From: Butyrivibrio sp.
Lineage (GTDB): Bacteria > Bacillota > Clostridia > Lachnospirales > Lachnospiraceae
Direction of reading: 5' to 3'
DNA: 64,000 nucleotides
Assembly (NCBI GenBank): GCA_015056565.1
Contig: SVGB01000002.1
Coordinates: 62,001-126,000 of the forward strand
Part shown: positions 17,414-26,751 of the stretch, in pieces
How the letters are laid out: each line of letters opens with the position of its first letter
Numbering within the stretch: the first letter of the stretch is position 1
Translations under genes and position numbers: made by a program
Notes under the pieces: model-generated
Seen by the model: only the letters and a program-made list of their open reading frames with translations
Told to the model about the DNA's origin: nothing
Databases searched by the model: none

Positions 17414-17900
17414 CAATAGAGTTATTTATTGATAAGATCAGCGGATAATAGAAGATCGCCACCAGTGCTGTATATACGATCTCAGGAATGATAATGTTAG
17501 TCATGTAATATCCAATGTTGAATTTGGTCCTGAAAAGAAACATCAGCACATAGCAGACAAATCCAAAGACAAAGTCAGATACTATTATCAGTAAAATGGG
17601 GATTGCAAGGTTCTGGGTAAAAAATATCTCATGGAGTTTGCCCACAATGAAGCCTATATACATATAGATCAGGGCAAAAAAGCCGATATAGGAGCCAAAA
17701 AAGATATCAACTAAAAGCCCGCAGAAAAAGCCAGTAACAAGGCCTGACTTATCTCCCTTTATAAATGCTGTTGATGTAGTAAAGATAAGCAAAAGATTAG
17801 GCGTAACTCCGCCAAAATCAAAGACTCTGAATACTGTTGTCTGAAGAATGAAAGAAAGAATAACAAATATGAAATTGAACAAAAGGCGTCTAATATTCAT
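17376..17900 (-). CDS. mreD: Rod shape-determining protein MreD
   Basis: MreD is a membrane subunit of the elongation complex. The 174-residue protein is almost entirely hydrophobic, with about five or six membrane segments and the GLLVDIFFGSYIG segment typical of MreD. The family is defined more by hydropathy and position than by motifs. The position between mreC and the PBP2 gene makes the call secure. AGGGAT precedes the ATG at 17900. Confidence 0.9.
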   Translation of the reverse strand: MNIRRLLFNFIFVILSFILQTTVFRVFDFGGVTPNLLLIFTTSTAFIKGDKSGLVTGFFCGLLVDIFFGSYIGFFALIYMYIGFIVGKLHEIFFTQNLAIPILLIIVSDFVFGFVCYVLMFLFRTKFNIGYYMTNIIIPEIVYTALVAIFYYPLILSINNSIDEREQRSAKKFV

Positions 17901-17914
17901 ATTGATATGATCCC

Positions 17915-18781
17915 TTAATGTGCATTCTTTTTCTGATCAAGCAGGACAAGAACCACATTCATATGCTCAAAATCAACTGCAGGTGTTATCTTACCTGATT
18001 TTGTAAGGTTGTTTGAGTCATCGTCGATTGTAGAAATATAGCCTATAAGAATACCTGGAAGATACTTGTCACTAATGTTGGAGGTTACAATCTTATCGCC
18101 GATGCTCACTTTGTCAGCATCATCGACAAGTTTTGAAAAAGTGATATATCCCTGCCTGTATTGTTCAAGGTCTCCGCTTACGATCAGATTGTCTGATGAA
18201 GATAAGACCATTCCACTTACTGAAGCATTATCTGCAATTATGGACTGAACCTTAGCCCAGTCAGGGCCAACATCAATAATCCTTCCAACAAGTCCGCCAT
18301 CAGCAATAACGTTCATATCGATCTGAATTCCGTCGTCAGATCCCTTATCAATTACAAAAGCATGATACCAGTTACCTGCATCCTTGGAGATGATCCTGGC
18401 TCCGGTTTTCTGGTAGTCCTCATACTGCGCATCCAGCTCATATAGGTTCCTAAGCTCTGTCAGCTCGTACTTTTCCTGCTCAAGATTAGTGTTCTCAATT
18501 GTAAGCTCATCAAGCTGAGCTTTTAATTTTTCGTTTTCATCAAGAAGCTGTGTTATTGATGAGAGCTTATCTGTTGTATCTTTTAAAAAAGTTCCAACTG
18601 TAGTTATACCCTTTTGAAAAGGCACAACAAAAACACCAGCAAATGAATTGAGTGGTCCAGTAAACACGCTGGTGTTAAAAGTTATGATAATAGTTCCTAT
18701 ACAAATGATTGTTAAAATAAAGAGGAGATATTTACTTGGAAGCGTAAATTCTTCTCCTCTTCTCTTAATAACAGGACTCAT
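17915..18781 (-). CDS. mreC: Rod shape-determining protein MreC
   Basis: MreC is a bitopic protein that scaffolds and activates PBP2/RodA outside the membrane. The 288-residue protein has a short basic tail, one membrane segment (about 18-36), a coiled coil (about 65-115, rich in Leu, Glu and Lys) and the beta-rich MreC domain with the DGGLVGRIIDVG pattern. The ATG follows the mreB stop immediately (TAA then ATG). Confidence 0.93.
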   Translation of the reverse strand: MSPVIKRRGEEFTLPSKYLLFILTIICIGTIIITFNTSVFTGPLNSFAGVFVVPFQKGITTVGTFLKDTTDKLSSITQLLDENEKLKAQLDELTIENTNLEQEKYELTELRNLYELDAQYEDYQKTGARIISKDAGNWYHAFVIDKGSDDGIQIDMNVIADGGLVGRIIDVGPDWAKVQSIIADNASVSGMVLSSSDNLIVSGDLEQYRQGYITFSKLVDDADKVSIGDKIVTSNISDKYLPGILIGYISTIDDDSNNLTKSGKITPAVDFEHMNVVLVLLDQKKNAH

Positions 18782-19786
18782 TTACTTGTCCTCTTCGATT
18801 CCATATGCGAGAGCCTTATACTGATCTTCCTTAATAATCTTTGCAAGACCCATAGCTACAGAGCCAACTGGGTTTTCTGCAATATTTACGTTAAGTCCAA
18901 CGCCATTTGAAAGGCGCTGTGCAAGATGGCAAACCTGTGAAGCACCACCTGTGAGATAAAGTCCATGTTTGAAGATATCTGCAGCAAGTTCCGGTGGAGT
19001 TTTCTCAAGAGCAGTCTTGATGTTGTCTAAAATAGCATCAAAGTTCTCTAAAAGAGACTGGTTGATCAGATCTGTAGGGATCTTGCGCTCTACAGGAAGT
19101 CCTGTGACAATATCTCTTCCATAGACAACTGCATCTTTTCCTTCTTTTTCAAGATCCTTAAGAGACATCTTTACATTCTCTGAAGTCTTCTCACCAATAA
19201 GAAGTCCATATTCTTTGCGGATCACGTTTCTGATGGACTCATCAAATTTCTTGCCGCCAACCTTAATAAGCTTACTTACAACAATACCTCTAAGAGAAAG
19301 AATTGAGATCTCAGTTGTGTCATAGCCCACGTTAACTACAAGAACACCCTGGGAATTCATAACGTCAACATTCATTCCAAGGCCATCAGCCAGTGGCTTT
19401 TTGACCATCATGATCTTTTTAGCCTTGATACCTGCATCATTGATAAGATCATGGAATGCTCTTCTTTCAACTTCTGTAACATCCTTAGGTACTGCGATGT
19501 AAACCTCACAGGGCTTAACATTGCCCTTCATCTGATCTGTCACAAAGAGCTTTACTAAAGTTTCCATGTGCTCAATATCAGCAATAACACCGCTATTTAA
19601 TGGATAAGATATCTTGATCTTATCAGGAGCCTTCTCATACATCTCGTATGCAGAATTGCCATATGCAAAGATGTTGGTCTTGTTCTCAATAGCAATCATA
19701 TTCTTTTCGACTGTAAGAGAATCCTCATCTTTGTTATAAATCTTGATATTGCTGGTTCCAAGATCGATTCCAAATATATTAGCCAA
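18782..19786 (-). CDS. mreB: MreB-family actin-like protein with altered ATPase motifs
   Basis: MreB filaments orient the wall elongation machinery under the membrane. The 334-residue protein aligns along its length: phosphate-1 GIDLGTSN (6-13), ADIEHMETLV, LEKTPPELAADI and the LTGGAS adenosine motif. Two conserved positions differ. The IEEP motif that carries the hydrolytic Glu reads VKKP (128-131), and the phosphate-2 VDIGGGTTE reads VNVGYDTTE (151-159). ATP hydrolysis may thus be reduced or lost. The start is TTG at 19786 with AAGGAGG 6 bases before it. It leads the mreB-mreC-mreD-mrdA-rodA run. A second, canonical MreB may exist elsewhere. Confidence 0.88.
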   Translation of the reverse strand: MANIFGIDLGTSNIKIYNKDEDSLTVEKNMIAIENKTNIFAYGNSAYEMYEKAPDKIKISYPLNSGVIADIEHMETLVKLFVTDQMKGNVKPCEVYIAVPKDVTEVERRAFHDLINDAGIKAKKIMMVKKPLADGLGMNVDVMNSQGVLVVNVGYDTTEISILSLRGIVVSKLIKVGGKKFDESIRNVIRKEYGLLIGEKTSENVKMSLKDLEKEGKDAVVYGRDIVTGLPVERKIPTDLINQSLLENFDAILDNIKTALEKTPPELAADIFKHGLYLTGGASQVCHLAQRLSNGVGLNVNIAENPVGSVAMGLAKIIKEDQYKALAYGIEEDK

Positions 19787-19840
19787 AACAGCCTCCTTAA
19801 ATTATTCTCGGGGAAGAGAATATAATTAACCATAATCAAT

Positions 19841-21127
19841 TTATTGTAACACAACAATCCCTTTATCCACAAGCCTTTGAATCGTCTTTAGGATGCCAAG
19901 CTTTGCGTGAGGCCAGGTAAGTCCACCCTGGAAAAATACACTGTAAGGTTCCTTGATAGGTCCATCAGCAGAAAGCTCTATGGATGAACCAGATACAAAG
20001 GCTCCTGCAGCCATGATGACCTGAGCATCGTATCCTGGCATATCCCATGGTTCTGGAGTAACGAAACTGTCAACAGGAGCAGCTGCCTGAACACCCTCAC
20101 AGAAAGCGATTACACCTTCAGGCTTTCCAAAAGTAACAGCCTGAATGATATCAAATCTTTCTTCGCTTCCATTTGGAATTACAGAAAATCCCAGCTTTTC
20201 ATAGATATTGGCAGCAAAAATAGCTCCTTTGAGAGCAGATGCTGTAACTGTTGGTGCAAGGAAGAATCCCTGGTAGAAAGCAGGAAGGATTCCAAGTGAT
20301 GCACCTACCTCTTTTCCAAGTCCTGGAGAAGTAAGTCTATAAGCAGCATTTTCAACACACTCTTTCTTACCTGCAATATAGCCGCCAATTGGTGCAAGTC
20401 CGCCGCCTGGGTTTTTGATAAGGGAGCCAACAACCATATCAGCTCCAAGGTCTGTAGGTTCGATCCTCTGTACAAATTCGCCGTAGCAGTTATCTACCAT
20501 GCAGATTATTTCAGGCTTTATGTCTTTAACGAACCTTATCAGTTCTCCGATCCTTTCAACTGAAAAAGTTGGTCTTGTCTGATATCCTTTAGATCTTTGG
20601 ATAGTTACAAGCTTTATCTTGTCATTAGATAAAAGAACTTCCTTTATCCTGTCATAGTCAAAGCTTCCATCCGGTAAAAGATCTGTCTGAACATAATCAA
20701 TACCATATTCCTTAAGTGAGCCTTTTGACTGTCTTATTCCAATAACTTCTTCAAGGGTGTCATAGGGCTTACCAGCTGGTGAAAAAAGCACATCCCCTGG
20801 GCGGAGATTACTCATAAGTGCCAGCGCCAGAGCGTGGGTTCCACAGGTGATCTGTGGTCTTACAAGTGCATCCTCTGTATGGAATACAGAAGCATATACT
20901 TTTTCAAGAGTCTCCCTTCCAAGATCGTTATAACCATATCCGGTAGTTCCAAGAAGGCATGCCTCGGAAACCTTGTTTTCCTGCATCGCCTTAAGGACTT
21001 TAAGCTGGTTATACTCAGCTGTCTCGTCAATTTTTTCAAATCGATCCTTTAAACAATCAAGGATCTTCTGTCCAAATTCAAATACTTCTTTTGAAATTCC
21101 TAGTTCTTCGTAAATCTTACTTTCCAT
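19841..21127 (-). CDS. Methionine gamma-lyase family protein (PLP-dependent)
   Basis: This is a fold-type I PLP enzyme of the family annotated as methionine gamma-lyase-like or aluminium-resistance protein. The 428-residue protein has the cofactor-binding lysine in GSLIKNPGGG (about 238), the preceding VDNCYGEF with the PLP-ring Asp, and an N-terminal GTTGYGYNDLGRE segment. Real substrates in this subfamily are poorly established, so sulphur amino acid cleavage is only likely. It overlaps the end of miaA by 11 bases and is the last gene of the miaB-mutS-mutL-miaA run, a pairing common in Clostridia. The ribosome binding site is weak, consistent with translational coupling. Confidence 0.88.
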   Translation of the reverse strand: MESKIYEELGISKEVFEFGQKILDCLKDRFEKIDETAEYNQLKVLKAMQENKVSEACLLGTTGYGYNDLGRETLEKVYASVFHTEDALVRPQITCGTHALALALMSNLRPGDVLFSPAGKPYDTLEEVIGIRQSKGSLKEYGIDYVQTDLLPDGSFDYDRIKEVLLSNDKIKLVTIQRSKGYQTRPTFSVERIGELIRFVKDIKPEIICMVDNCYGEFVQRIEPTDLGADMVVGSLIKNPGGGLAPIGGYIAGKKECVENAAYRLTSPGLGKEVGASLGILPAFYQGFFLAPTVTASALKGAIFAANIYEKLGFSVIPNGSEERFDIIQAVTFGKPEGVIAFCEGVQAAAPVDSFVTPEPWDMPGYDAQVIMAAGAFVSGSSIELSADGPIKEPYSVFFQGGLTWPHAKLGILKTIQRLVDKGIVVLQ

Positions 21128-22052
21128 AAATTCTTAGCATCTCTTTCATAATAAGTTCATCGTTGTGATCAAACTTTTCTTTGTCGATCCAGTTTACATC
21201 TCTCTCCCTTTTAAACCAGGTGAGCTGTCTTTTTGCAAAGTGCCTTGTGTTTCTTTTTATGAGATACACAGCCCTGTCAAGGTCATACTCTCCATTGAGA
21301 TATCCTATCATTTCTCTGTAGCCAAGTCCCTGCATAGACGTAGCAGTTTTAGGAATGTTCATGGACAAGAGCTTTTTAACCTCATCTTCCAGTCCATCTT
21401 TGATCATCTGATCAACTCTTTTTTCAATCCTTGAATAAAGAGTTTCTCTTTTATCTGTCAGAACAAAATATGTAAAATCATAACAGGACTCTTTCTTACT
21501 TTGCTCAGCATTGTGCTCTGAAATAGGCCTTCCGGTTTTTTTGTAGTATTCAAGGGCTCTTATAACTCTCTTTGAATTATTTTCGTGGATCATTTCCGCA
21601 GATAGCGGATCTACCTTTTTAAGCTCTTCATAAATACCGTTTGTGCCTTCTTTTTTTACCCTTTCTTCAAGTTCATGTCTCAGGGTCATATCCTCGTCAG
21701 TCTCAGTAAAATCAATGTCATATAGAACTGCCTGTATGTAAAAGCCTGTTCCACCTACAATGATAGGAACTTTCCCTCTGTCTGCAATCTCTTTTATAGC
21801 CTTTTTGGAGAGCTTTTGAAAAGTAAAGACATTAAAGTCTTCATGGGGATCAAGAAAGTCAATGAGATGATGAGGTACTCCTTCCATTTTCTTCTTACTT
21901 ATCTTATCTGTTCCAATATCCATGTATTTATAGACCTGCATAGAATCAGCGGAGATTATCTCTCCGCCAATTTTCTTTGCAAGTTCAATTGATAATTTGC
22001 TCTTTCCTACTGCTGTAGGACCTGTTAACACGATAAGCTTTTGTTTTTCCAT
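21117..22052 (-). CDS. miaA: tRNA dimethylallyltransferase
   Basis: MiaA prenylates A37 of tRNAs reading codons that start with U. MiaB then adds the methylthio group. The 311-residue protein has Walker A GPTAVGKSK (about 10-18), the SADSMQVYK motif and DIGTDK, the VGGTGFYIQ segment, and a C-terminal RNTRHFAKRQLTWF region. It follows mutL with a TAATG overlap. miaB is in the same run, so both steps of the ms2i6A37 modification are encoded together. Confidence 0.96.
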   Translation of the reverse strand: MEKQKLIVLTGPTAVGKSKLSIELAKKIGGEIISADSMQVYKYMDIGTDKISKKKMEGVPHHLIDFLDPHEDFNVFTFQKLSKKAIKEIADRGKVPIIVGGTGFYIQAVLYDIDFTETDEDMTLRHELEERVKKEGTNGIYEELKKVDPLSAEMIHENNSKRVIRALEYYKKTGRPISEHNAEQSKKESCYDFTYFVLTDKRETLYSRIEKRVDQMIKDGLEDEVKKLLSMNIPKTATSMQGLGYREMIGYLNGEYDLDRAVYLIKRNTRHFAKRQLTWFKRERDVNWIDKEKFDHNDELIMKEMLRIYGK

Positions 22053-24031
22053 TATTCAACAACTCTCTTAAACTTCTTGTCTATCTCATACTTGGTCATA
22101 GATATAATGGTTGGTCTTCCATGAGGGCAGTTATATGGATTATCAAGTGTTAATAGCTCATCCAAAAGAGCTTCCATCTCCATAACACTCATTCTTGTAT
22201 TGCCCTTAACTGAGGCTTTGCATGCCATGCTTGCGATCTTGTAGTTGATCACATCCGGTGTTCTGTCAAGATTTGTTTCATGAGACAGTTCATCAAGGAT
22301 CTCTGTGAACATTTCCTTCTCACTTTCGCATCCAAATAGATCTACCGGAATAGCTCTCATAGCATATTCTCTTCCGCCGAAATTTTCAATATTAAATCCA
22401 AGTTTTTCAAAGTATTGCCTGTAATTAAGAAACAGCTCTTCCTCAGCGCTTGTCAGAGCAACAATGACGGGAGGATTAACCATCTGGGACAGCATTTCTC
22501 CAGACTTAAATCTCTTTATCATACGCTCATAGTTTACTTTTTCGTGAGCAGCGTGCTGATCCACAAGGAGCATCTTGTCTTTGTAAGCAATTATCCAGTA
22601 AGTTCCAAAAAGCTGCCCTAAGATCTGATATTCTTTTACGTTGTCTTTTGTAAGGACCTTTTCTTCAAACAGATCAAGCTGAACAGGCTTTTTCTCAACT
22701 ACAATTGCGTTTTCTGATTTGATTATAGGAGAAGGATTCTCATTTTTCTCAGCAACAGAACCGTCAGAGTCCCCAAATATCCTGGTCCACACAGCGGATT
22801 TGTTGGAGTCTTCGATCTTAACAGGTTCCGCCTTTACTCCCTTTGCATAAATCGGAGTATCACTGCTGATCTTGTGCTCTTCAAATCGAAGCGCTTCAAA
22901 GGGCTCAGGAGCTTTCACTTTTTCAGAAGCCTTTTCTTTTACCAGCTCATCTGACTCCCCTTCTTTTTCCGCTTCCTTTTTAGCCTCTTTTTCTGCCTCT
23001 ATCTTGTCTCCTTTTTCTGACAAAAGAGCATCTGGTATCATTTCATGGTCCTTTAAAACTGATTCTACGCTCAGCCTTATAAATTCATGAAGTTTTACCT
23101 GATTGTTAAAGCGAACTTCCAGCTTGGCAGGATGTACATTAACGTCGACATCCGCAGGATCCATACGAAGATGAAGCACAGCAAAAGGGAACTTATGCAT
23201 CATAAGATACTCTTTGTACCCCTCTTCAAGAGCTTTGCTGATGACTTTGTCTTTGATATATCTGCCATTTACAAAAAATATCTCAAAATTCCTGTTAGAT
23301 CTGTTAAGAACAGGCTCTCCAAGGTATCCCTCAAGAGTCATTCCATTTTCCGTAGCTTTTATTGGAATAAGACTTACAGAAATGTCTCTGCCGTAAATTC
23401 TGTATATTATCTCTTTAAGGTCTCCATTACCTGATGTGGAGAACTTGTCGTCTTTATTGTTTATATAGTGAAAAGAGATTGTAGGATTATCAAGTGCCAG
23501 ATGCTCCATTACATCACCGATGTAACTTGCTTCTGTCTGTGCTGTTTTCAGGAACTTTTTTCTGGCAGGAGTGTTGTAAAAAAGGTTCCTGACAATAAGT
23601 GTTGTTCCCTTAGGAGCACCTATATCCTCAAACGCAGCCTCTTCTCCTCCATTTATGCAATATCTGGTTCCTACAAGTTCATCTTCAGTTTTGGTTATTA
23701 GATCAACCTGAGCAACAGATGAAATACTTGAAAGAGCTTCCCCTCTAAATCCAAGTGAATGTATGGAATAAAGATCATCTATAGTTTTAAGTTTGCTGGT
23801 CGCGTGACGCTTAAAAGCCTTGCGGATCTGACTTTTTTCGATACCTGAGCCATTGTCTGTGACTCTTATCATATCAATTCCGCCGCCTTTGATCTCCACA
23901 GTTATTGCTGTTGCCCCGCAGTCTATAGAGTTTTCAACCAGCTCCTTTACAACGCTTGAAGGTCTTTCAACTACCTCTCCTGCCGCAATCTGATCTATGG
24001 TATTTTTATCAAGTTCATTGATTATTGCCAT
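22052..24031 (-). CDS. mutL: DNA mismatch repair protein MutL
   Basis: MutL couples MutS mismatch recognition to strand incision. The 659-residue protein has an N-terminal GHKL ATPase (IDQIAAGEVVERP, DNGSGI, GFRGEALSSI), a charged Glu/Lys/Ser linker at about 340-470, and a C-terminal endonuclease-type domain containing DQHAAHE and near the end PYNCPHGRPT, motifs of MutL homologues with latent nuclease activity. The ATG at 24031 overlaps the mutS stop as TAATG. A GTG four codons upstream is possible, but the protein then lacks the usual start. Confidence 0.96.
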   Translation of the reverse strand: MAIINELDKNTIDQIAAGEVVERPSSVVKELVENSIDCGATAITVEIKGGGIDMIRVTDNGSGIEKSQIRKAFKRHATSKLKTIDDLYSIHSLGFRGEALSSISSVAQVDLITKTEDELVGTRYCINGGEEAAFEDIGAPKGTTLIVRNLFYNTPARKKFLKTAQTEASYIGDVMEHLALDNPTISFHYINNKDDKFSTSGNGDLKEIIYRIYGRDISVSLIPIKATENGMTLEGYLGEPVLNRSNRNFEIFFVNGRYIKDKVISKALEEGYKEYLMMHKFPFAVLHLRMDPADVDVNVHPAKLEVRFNNQVKLHEFIRLSVESVLKDHEMIPDALLSEKGDKIEAEKEAKKEAEKEGESDELVKEKASEKVKAPEPFEALRFEEHKISSDTPIYAKGVKAEPVKIEDSNKSAVWTRIFGDSDGSVAEKNENPSPIIKSENAIVVEKKPVQLDLFEEKVLTKDNVKEYQILGQLFGTYWIIAYKDKMLLVDQHAAHEKVNYERMIKRFKSGEMLSQMVNPPVIVALTSAEEELFLNYRQYFEKLGFNIENFGGREYAMRAIPVDLFGCESEKEMFTEILDELSHETNLDRTPDVINYKIASMACKASVKGNTRMSVMEMEALLDELLTLDNPYNCPHGRPTIISMTKYEIDKKFKRVVE

Positions 24032-26724
24032 TAGCTCTTCCACCTGTTCTTAAGATCACTCTGAAGCTTGTACAGTGTATTTAAAGCATCCATTGGAGTT
24101 AATGTAGTAATATCAATTTCTTCAAGGCGTTTAAGTACATCCTCGTCCTTAACTGTATCAAACAGAGACATCTGGTCGATGTCAACATCGTCATAGTGGG
24201 TAACTTTTACTTTTTTATCACTCTTATTGTCCCTGGCGATTGCCTGAACTTTCTCAGTGATATCATTATCAGTAAGCTCTGCTACGATCTCTTTTGCCCT
24301 GTCAATTACCATATCAGGGACTCCGGCAAGCTTGGCAACCTGAATACCATAGCTCTTGTCCGCGCCGCCCTTTATGATCTTACGTAAAAAGACAATGTCG
24401 TCGCCATTTTCCTTAACAGCTATGCAGTAGTTATTGACGTTGTCCATCTTACCTTCAAGCTCTGTAAGCTCATGATAGTGAGTGGCAAATAGTGTCTTGG
24501 CTCCAAGTATCTTGCGGTTACTTATATGCTCAGTCACTGCCCATGCAATTGCAAGACCATCATATGTTGAGGTTCCACGTCCAATCTCATCAAGAATAAG
24601 AAGTGAATTAGGAGTAGCATTTCTTAAGATATTGGCAACTTCATTCATCTCAACCATGAAGGTGGACTGTCCACTTCCAAGGTCATCAGAAGCTCCAACT
24701 CTTGTGAATATCCTGTCCACAATGCACATGTCAGCGCTCTCACAGGGAACAAATGAACCGATCTGGAACATAAGTGCAATAAGCGCTGTCTGTCTCATGT
24801 AAGTTGATTTACCTGCCATGTTGGGTCCTGTGATGATGGAAATACAGTGTTTTTTATTATCGAGATATGTGTCATTTGCAATGAACATATCAGCTGTATC
24901 AAGCATCTTTTCAACTACAGGATGACGGCCATTTTTTATTCTGATAATGCCTTTATCGTTAATCGATGGCTTAACATATCGGTTTCTCTCAGCTACATAA
25001 GCAAGAGAAGCATATACATCAAGAAGTGCAAGAGCCTTAGCTGTGGTCTGTATCCTGTCAATTTCAAGGGCAATTGAATCCCTTATCTTACAGAACATGT
25101 CATACTCCAGATTATTAAGCTTATCCTGCGCGTTGAGAATTGTGTCTTCAAGTTCTTTTAGCTTTGGAGTTGTATATCTCTCGCAGTTTGTAAGGGTCTG
25201 CTTTCTAATAAAGTACTCAGGAACCTTATCTTTAAAGGAATTTGTAACCTCAAAGGAGTAACCAAAAACATTGCTGTATTTGATCCTCAGGTTCTTAATA
25301 CCGGTCTTTTCTTTTTCTTCCTCTTCCATTCCGGCAAGCCACTGTTTCCCATTGGTTCCCGCTTCCCTGAAGTGGTCGATATCCTTATCAAACCCGTCTT
25401 TGATGATACCGCTTTCCTTGATAGTAAGCGGTGGCTCTTCAACTATAGACTGATCAATAAGGTCAAATATATCCTTAAGAGGATCTAAGTTTTCAGATAT
25501 TTTGCTGATCCCTTCTATGCCCTCAATATCAAGCAGAGCCTGTTTAACTGCAGGGATCATCTTGATTGAGTTTCTAAAAGCCAGTAGATCTCTGGGATTA
25601 GCTGTCTTAAATACTATCTTGGACATCAGTCTTTCAAGGTCATAGACAGGGCCAAGATACTCCCTTATCTCCTCTCTTGTGACAACATTTTTTACGAGAG
25701 CTTCTACACAGTTTTGCCTTAAGATTATCTCATCCTTATCGATAAGTGGCTGCTCGATAAAACTGCGAAGCAGTCTTGCTCCCATGGCAGTCTTGGTCTT
25801 ATCAAGCACCCACAGGAGTGTACCTCTTTTTTGCTTATCCCTCATGGTCTCAACAAGTTCCAGATTCTTTCTTGTGGAACTGTCAAGGAGCATGTACTTG
25901 CTTGTAAGGTATGGATAGACATGGGTTATGTTGCTGATCTCTGATTTCTGCATGTCATACAGATACTGCAAGAGCGCACCAGAAGCAACAACTCCGTTAG
26001 GAAAGTCATCAATTCCAAGACCAATTAAAGATGAAACCTTAAAGTGCTTCATCAAAAGCTTTTTGCACTGATCTTCGTCAAAGTAATGTGAATCAAGAGG
26101 ATTCACAAAGATCTGAAGTCTGTTTTTTAACTCATCCAGGTCAGCTCCGCTAAATTCAAAGGCGTTATTGCAGATGATCTCTGTAGGTGAATACTTGTAT
26201 ATCTCATCCATTACGCTGCGAAGACTGTCAACTTCTGTAAGATAAAAATCACCAGTAGTCACGTCAGCCACTGAAAGGCCAATGGTTTCTGGTGAATAGA
26301 ATATACACATAAGATAATTGTTTTTTGTCTCTTCCAGGGACTGCATATTAAGATTTGTTCCTGGAGTTACTATCCTTGTGACATCTCTTTTCACAATGCC
26401 CTTTGCAAGCTTTGGATCTTCCATCTGCTCGCAGATAGCAACCTTATATCCCCTTGACACAAGCTTATTTAAATAGCTTTCTGCAGCATGAAAAGGAACG
26501 CCACACATGGGCGCTTTCTCTTCAAGTCCGCAGGCTTTGCCTGTTAGTGTAAGCTCAAGTTCTTTGGATGCGATAAGTGCATCATCAAAAAAGATCTCAT
26601 AAAAATCACCCAGTCTGTAAAACAGAATGCAGTCCTTGTACTCCTTCTTGGTCTGGATGTAGTGCTGCATCATTGGTGATACTTTTTCTATATCTACTTC
26701 GTCTAACAACGTGGTATTTCCCAC
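24031..26724 (-). CDS. mutS: DNA mismatch repair protein MutS
   Basis: MutS binds mismatches and signals to MutL. The 897-residue protein has the mismatch-binding N-terminal domain with the YRLGDFYEIFFDDA segment (Phe and Glu of the FxE motif near 46-48), the clamp and lever domains, and the ATPase with Walker A GPNMAGKSTYMRQ, LDEIGRGTSTYDG and FATHYHEL. The start is GTG at 26724 with AGGGGA upstream. It is co-transcribed with mutL and miaA. Confidence 0.97.
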   Translation of the reverse strand: MGNTTLLDEVDIEKVSPMMQHYIQTKKEYKDCILFYRLGDFYEIFFDDALIASKELELTLTGKACGLEEKAPMCGVPFHAAESYLNKLVSRGYKVAICEQMEDPKLAKGIVKRDVTRIVTPGTNLNMQSLEETKNNYLMCIFYSPETIGLSVADVTTGDFYLTEVDSLRSVMDEIYKYSPTEIICNNAFEFSGADLDELKNRLQIFVNPLDSHYFDEDQCKKLLMKHFKVSSLIGLGIDDFPNGVVASGALLQYLYDMQKSEISNITHVYPYLTSKYMLLDSSTRKNLELVETMRDKQKRGTLLWVLDKTKTAMGARLLRSFIEQPLIDKDEIILRQNCVEALVKNVVTREEIREYLGPVYDLERLMSKIVFKTANPRDLLAFRNSIKMIPAVKQALLDIEGIEGISKISENLDPLKDIFDLIDQSIVEEPPLTIKESGIIKDGFDKDIDHFREAGTNGKQWLAGMEEEEKEKTGIKNLRIKYSNVFGYSFEVTNSFKDKVPEYFIRKQTLTNCERYTTPKLKELEDTILNAQDKLNNLEYDMFCKIRDSIALEIDRIQTTAKALALLDVYASLAYVAERNRYVKPSINDKGIIRIKNGRHPVVEKMLDTADMFIANDTYLDNKKHCISIITGPNMAGKSTYMRQTALIALMFQIGSFVPCESADMCIVDRIFTRVGASDDLGSGQSTFMVEMNEVANILRNATPNSLLILDEIGRGTSTYDGLAIAWAVTEHISNRKILGAKTLFATHYHELTELEGKMDNVNNYCIAVKENGDDIVFLRKIIKGGADKSYGIQVAKLAGVPDMVIDRAKEIVAELTDNDITEKVQAIARDNKSDKKVKVTHYDDVDIDQMSLFDTVKDEDVLKRLEEIDITTLTPMDALNTLYKLQSDLKNRWKS

Positions 26725-26751
26725 GGCAAAATTCCCCTGTTCTAATGTTTC

